A DNA stretch of 16,056 nt, from NCBI GenBank assembly GCA_947254205.1, contig CAMYCE010000047.1, positions 1 to 16,056 of the forward strand, given 5' to 3'. Below are positions 13,318 through 16,056 of this stretch, one piece after another (within the stretch, counting starts at the first letter, position 1; each line of letters begins with the position of its first letter). The translations under genes were made by a program, and so were the position numbers. This DNA is from an uncultured Prevotellaceae bacterium (lineage in GTDB: Bacteria; Bacteroidota; Bacteroidia; Bacteroidales; Muribaculaceae). The notes below the pieces were generated by a model. It worked only from the letters and a program-made list of their open reading frames with translations, was not told the origin of the DNA and ran no database searches.

Positions 13318-14766
13318 ATGGAAGAAAAAACAACAACATCGCAAAATCAAGCAAGCAATGAGCAAGAGCAATATTGTCGCCAAACGGGTAACTTGAAACA
13401 GCGACTTGCACGCGTGAAACACAGCAGGTGGATACGTTTTATTGTAGTATCCCACATTTTCTTCTTTTGGGTAGCCTGGCTGGGTAGCTGGTGGGTAGCC
13501 CTGTTTTGGTTTCTGCTTGCCGACATCTACCTCACACAGTTCATTCCTTGGGACGGTTGGAAGTATAGCAAAAACAAGCTTTTCAAGGCAGTGATGAGCT
13601 ATGTCGACGCCATCGTGTATGCCGTGGTGCTCGTTTATTTCCTGTTTCTATATGTGGGACAAAACTATCAAATACCCTCATCGTCGCTTGAAAAAACATT
13701 GCTCACGGGCGACTACCTGTGGGTCAACAAAATGGTGTATGGCCCACGCGTGCCTCAAACTCCCCTTCACTTTCCCTTGGCACAAAACACCCTGCCCGGT
13801 GGCTTCAAGAGCTATATTGAGTACCCACAAGTTGAGTATCACAGGCTCAAAGGCTTTCGCAATGTAGAGCGTGGCGATATTGTGGTGTTTAACTTCCCTG
13901 CCGGCGACACCGTGTCGACCAAGATTTCCAACCCCGACTACTACCGCCTGTGCTATGATGCCGGTCGCGATGCCGTGTGGAGCGATAAAGCACAATTTGG
14001 CGACATCATTTGGCGACCTGTCGATCGTCGTGATGCCTATGTGAAGCGATGCATTGGCTTGCCTGGCGAAACCTTGAAGATGGTTGATGGCATTGTGTAT
14101 ATCAACGGCAAAGCTCTCCAAGAGCCCAAAAACATGCAACGCAACTATGTGGTAGAAACCGATGGCACCCCTATCAGCGAAGCCCTCTTTGAAGAAATGG
14201 GCGTGAGCAAGGAAGGGCAATCGATGGGTGGCGTAACCACCCCCTATGGCACCTTTGTACAAGTGTTGCCCCTCACCCAAGCCATGGTTAAAACGCTCAA
14301 GGCACAAACCTATGTGAAAAACGTGCGCTTCCTCAAAGACGACGAAGTCTCGCTCCAAGACAATGTCTACACCTATCCCTTGGGCGTGCGCAAAACTTGG
14401 ACCCACAACAACTATGGCCCATTGTGGATTCCTAAAAAAGGAACCACACTCAAGCTCACTGTGCACAATTTGCCCTACTATGACCGCTGCATCAGGGTGT
14501 ATGAAGGCAACAAGGTTGAAGTGAAAAATGGCACAATCTACATCAACAACCGCCCTGCCACAAGCTACACCTTCAAGATGAATTACTACTGGATGATGGG
14601 CGACAACCGCGACAATTCAAGCGACTCGCGCTATTGGGGATTTGTGCCCGAAGATCACATTATTGGCACACCCATGTTTGTGATCATCTCGTTTGATGCC
14701 GACAAGTCGTTCCCCGGCAACATACGCTGGAACCGCATCTTCATCGATGCCAACCCCGACAAGTAA
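13318..14766 (+). CDS. lepB: Signal peptidase I, large Bacteroidota form
   Basis: 482 residues. It removes signal peptides from exported proteins on the outer face of the inner membrane. Hydrophobic helices lie at about 39-75 and 93-113. Box B reads IPSSSLEKTLLTGDYLWVNK, with Ser123 as nucleophile; the usual Met after it is Leu here. YVKRCIGLPGE holds the general-base Lys243, and YWMMGDNRDNSSDSRYWGFV (424-443) is the GDNRxNSxDSR box. Between Lys243 and that box there are about 180 residues, a large insertion typical of the Bacteroidota enzyme compared with about 320-residue E. coli LepB. Catalytic residues are complete. wbqC follows 2 bases after the stop codon, so they are co-transcribed. 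Confidence 0.94.
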   Translation: MEEKTTTSQNQASNEQEQYCRQTGNLKQRLARVKHSRWIRFIVVSHIFFFWVAWLGSWWVALFWFLLADIYLTQFIPWDGWKYSKNKLFKAVMSYVDAIVYAVVLVYFLFLYVGQNYQIPSSSLEKTLLTGDYLWVNKMVYGPRVPQTPLHFPLAQNTLPGGFKSYIEYPQVEYHRLKGFRNVERGDIVVFNFPAGDTVSTKISNPDYYRLCYDAGRDAVWSDKAQFGDIIWRPVDRRDAYVKRCIGLPGETLKMVDGIVYINGKALQEPKNMQRNYVVETDGTPISEALFEEMGVSKEGQSMGGVTTPYGTFVQVLPLTQAMVKTLKAQTYVKNVRFLKDDEVSLQDNVYTYPLGVRKTWTHNNYGPLWIPKKGTTLKLTVHNLPYYDRCIRVYEGNKVEVKNGTIYINNRPATSYTFKMNYYWMMGDNRDNSSDSRYWGFVPEDHIIGTPMFVIISFDADKSFPGNIRWNRIFIDANPDK

Positions 14767-14768
14767 CA

Positions 14769-15440
14769 ATGCCACTCAACTTGCCATGTCACCAACCCAT
14801 CATTGTGGGGAGCACCACAGCAGGCAGTGTGCGCTACTATGCCGCCCTGTTGCACGCAGGCACAGTCTATATCGATAGTGACGAGCGTGCCTTGCCATTG
14901 CGTCACAGTCATCATCGCTACAACATTCAGGGTCCCAACGGCATTGTCACACTCACCGTGCCCCTCAGCAAGGCCACCAATGCTATGCCCGTGCCCATGC
15001 ATGAGGTGCAAATATCGGAACACGGCAACTGGCGACATCTGCACTGGGGAGCACTATGCGCAGCCTATGGCAAAACACCCTATTTCGACTACATCGCCCC
15101 CGACCTCAAAGCCCTCTACGATAGCCCTTGCACATCGCTATTGCAATTCAACACACAATTGCAAAATCTCATCATCGATTTTCTTGATTTGCCCATCAAC
15201 ATTGCCACCAGCCCTGTCACGGCTCAACTTGCCGAACAATGCACCGACTTGCGAAAACAAATTGATGGCAAGAAACCCGACACTCTCAACATGCACAATG
15301 TGCCCTACTATCAATTGTGGGCCACACGACATGGCTTTCAACCAGCTTTGAGCATCTTAGACTTGCTCATGAATTGTGGGCGCGAAAGCATCTACACCCT
15401 GCAAGCCATGATGCAAGACTCTTGGCAACACAGCCTGTAA
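14769..15440 (+). CDS. WbqC-family protein
   Basis: 223 residues. The family pattern is clear: an N-terminal strand (HQPIIVGSTTAGSVRYYAALLHAG), HRYNIQGPNGIVTLTVPLSK (49-68), HWGALCAAYGKTPYFDYIAPDL (92-113) and the C-terminal FQPALSILDLLMNCG (190-204). WbqC proteins are small, possibly enzymatic proteins first named from O-antigen loci; their biochemical activity is not firmly established, and some have been linked to glycan sugar modification. In Bacteroidota the gene often follows lepB, as it does here, 2 bases downstream. The start at 14769 is fixed by this spacing. No terminator is evident directly after it. Confidence 0.87.
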   Translation: MPLNLPCHQPIIVGSTTAGSVRYYAALLHAGTVYIDSDERALPLRHSHHRYNIQGPNGIVTLTVPLSKATNAMPVPMHEVQISEHGNWRHLHWGALCAAYGKTPYFDYIAPDLKALYDSPCTSLLQFNTQLQNLIIDFLDLPINIATSPVTAQLAEQCTDLRKQIDGKKPDTLNMHNVPYYQLWATRHGFQPALSILDLLMNCGRESIYTLQAMMQDSWQHSL

Positions 15441-15557
15441 ATCTCATTTTTGGTAAAAAAGACACCTGTATTTCTCTTTTTAACCAATTGGTGAGCAACA
15501 ATCAAGCACACGTCGGTTAAATATACTTAATTGTGCATATTTTCAATACTTTAACTA

Positions 15558-15587
15558 TTGCTACATAACAAAACATTGCTATATTTG
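15558..15587 (+). promoter_or_regulatory. Full Bacteroidota promoter with no gene behind it
   Basis: TTG at 15558-15560 and TATATTTG at 15580-15587 are separated by 19 bases, the ideal -33/-7 spacing. Predicted transcription start is about 15592-15594. Confidence 0.7.
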
Positions 15588-15592
15588 CATTG

Positions 15593-15659
15593 TGTTTTTC
15601 ATGGTATTAGATTTAAGGTTAATTAAGATTGGTTGTCGTGAGACAATCAATTTTTTTTT
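15593..15659 (+). ncRNA. Candidate small RNA of about 65 nt
   Basis: The span from the predicted start to the end of a T9 run is about 65 bases. It contains an unstructured AU-rich 5' part and ends in a stem (ATTGGTTGTC, 15628-15637, and GACAATCAAT, 15642-15651, with one G-U pair) closed by a GTGA tetraloop and followed by nine T. That is a textbook intrinsic terminator. A 24-codon frame starts at ATG 15601 but reads through the terminator and ends at 15675, which argues against translation. The identity is inferred from promoter plus terminator; no known family is recognised. Confidence 0.5.
15628..15659 (+). terminator. Rho-independent terminator of the candidate small RNA
   Basis: 10-bp stem, GTGA loop and T9 tail as described for the RNA. 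No protein gene ends close before it; wbqC stops about 190 bases upstream. Confidence 0.8.
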
Positions 15660-15707
15660 ACCCAATTGCTATTGACGATTTTCAAGGGAGCGCATTGGCT
15701 CAAAAAC

Positions 15708-15721
15708 ATGTTATATAACAT
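15708..15721. promoter_or_regulatory. 14-bp perfect palindrome, possible operator
   Basis: ATGTTATATAACAT is perfectly self-complementary. It lies 83-96 bases upstream of the -7 element at 15804, where an activator could bind, and its TGTTA-N2-TAACA core is the kind of site dimeric helix-turn-helix regulators use. No binding protein can be named. Confidence 0.35.
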
Positions 15722-15779
15722 AAAAAGCTATCTTTTAAGCCCTCAACAACAAAAAAACGAAAAAAAAATGCTCTTTCAC

Positions 15780-15811
15780 TTGCATAAATGCATTTCTTTA
15801 TTGTAAATTTG
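15780..15811 (+). promoter_or_regulatory. Second promoter in the gene-poor region
   Basis: TTG at 15780-15782 and TAAATTTG at 15804-15811, 21 bases apart, fit the Bacteroidota consensus. Predicted start is about 15817. Confidence 0.65.
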
Positions 15812-15816
15812 CCCCT

Positions 15817-16000
15817 GAAAAGCGTGTGAACTCTTTTATGGTGCAATGCACAACTGACGCATTGCATTATTTTACAATCATTTAGTCTAAATTTCCCTAC
15901 GTCGTTAAATTGCGAGGTCGCATGTGAATGTAAAATCAAAAGGAAACGACAGATGAAGGCTTTCTACCTCTTTATTAAGTTGGAAAGCCTTCATTTTTTT
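15817..16000 (+). ncRNA. Candidate leader RNA or independent RNA of about 180 nt
   Basis: It runs from the predicted start to the end of a T7 run. It contains an 8-bp hairpin (TGCAATGC at 15842-15849 with GCATTGCA at 15859-15866) and a ribosome-binding-like AAAAGGAAAC at 15939-15948. Directly behind that is an ATG (15953) forming the first three bases of the terminator stem. It could be a free RNA or an attenuator leader for a gene beyond the window. The frame opened by that ATG stays open to the window end, so a coding start that is masked by the hairpin is also possible. Confidence 0.45.
15953..16000 (+). terminator. Strong hairpin with T-run whose stem begins with an ATG
   Basis: Perfect 12-bp arms, ATGAAGGCTTTC (15953-15964) and GAAAGCCTTCAT (15983-15994), with an 18-base loop and T-run 15994-16000. 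It is an intrinsic terminator by appearance. Confidence 0.75.
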
Positions 16001-16056
16001 CCACGGCTCTTTCATTTGAAATTTAAACAAACACATAACGCCCTTACCCGATTCAT

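Larger units (their letters stand above)
15441..16056. other. Gene-poor 616-base region with two promoter-terminator units
   Basis: There is no convincing protein gene here. From left to right: about 115 AT-rich bases with nothing recognisable, a promoter and short RNA ending in a terminator (15558-15659), a 14-bp palindrome (15708-15721), a second promoter (15780-15811), a structured leader-like segment, and a strong hairpin with a T-run (15953-16000). The last 56 bases show no further signal. The minus strand carries an open frame over 15700-15939, but its composition does not look coding. Confidence 0.7.

Noticed and set aside
13678..14466. 262-codon minus-strand frame inside lepB
   Set aside because: Shadow of the signal peptidase coding sequence; the plus frame has all catalytic boxes.
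15482..15525. TTAACC...GGTTAA pairing after wbqC
   Set aside because: Arms are only six bases with a loop of about 30 and no T-run, so not a terminator.
15700..15939. 79-codon minus-strand frame in the right-hand gene-poor region
   Set aside because: No start signal, mixed composition, and it overlaps the promoter and hairpin read on the plus strand.
15441..16056. Search for tRNA, rRNA or CRISPR repeats in the gene-poor end
   Set aside because: No GGTTCGAATCC-like T-loop, cloverleaf, rRNA core sequence or regularly spaced repeats were seen.

Overview
The window reads as a chromosomal segment from a member of the Bacteroidales, probably a gut family such as Muribaculaceae or Prevotellaceae. 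The evidence is Bacteroidota-style promoters (the -7 motif TAnnTTTG precedes most transcription units), A-rich or absent Shine-Dalgarno sequences, a Bacteroidota-type signal peptidase I followed directly by a WbqC-family gene, a recF-DUF721 pair, a short CBS-less arabinose-5-phosphate isomerase, and a relic of a GIYIVNGKK-type C-terminal sorting tail. The genus is inference. I see no prophage, insertion sequence, CRISPR array, rRNA or tRNA.

Left part (1-4830, all +): the tail of a winged-helix protein cut by the window edge; a G-rich spacer; a double-zinc-ribbon membrane protein with a small tail-anchored partner; then a two-domain GNAT-like protein and glucose-6-phosphate isomerase (pgi). 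Two hairpins follow pgi. The second lies just past the stop codon of a decayed minus-strand sorting-domain relic.

Middle (5075-6590, +): a two-gene operon pairs a RIC/YtfE-like di-iron hemerythrin protein with a LuxR-type regulator whose receiver domain lacks the phosphoacceptor Asp. This looks like a redox or nitrosative-stress module whose regulator is not controlled by phosphorylation. It ends at a good terminator, and two related ATGCATGCAT palindromes fill the convergent gap.

Minus-strand block (6731-11430): a three-gene operon of a KdsD-like arabinose-5-phosphate isomerase, a PfkB-fold protein that has lost its catalytic motifs, and a TPR-like protein; a separately promoted hotdog thioesterase; and recF with a DciA-like DUF721 gene overlapping by ATGA.

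Right part (11541-15440, +): a small lipoprotein, a bile-acid:sodium symporter family (BASS) transporter, then lepB and wbqC as a tight pair. The last 616 bases contain no convincing protein gene but hold two promoter-terminator units. One would give an RNA of about 65 nt. The other would give an RNA of about 180 nt whose terminator stem starts with an ATG behind a ribosome-binding-like sequence. These are the best candidates for something undescribed, together with the pseudokinase operon.
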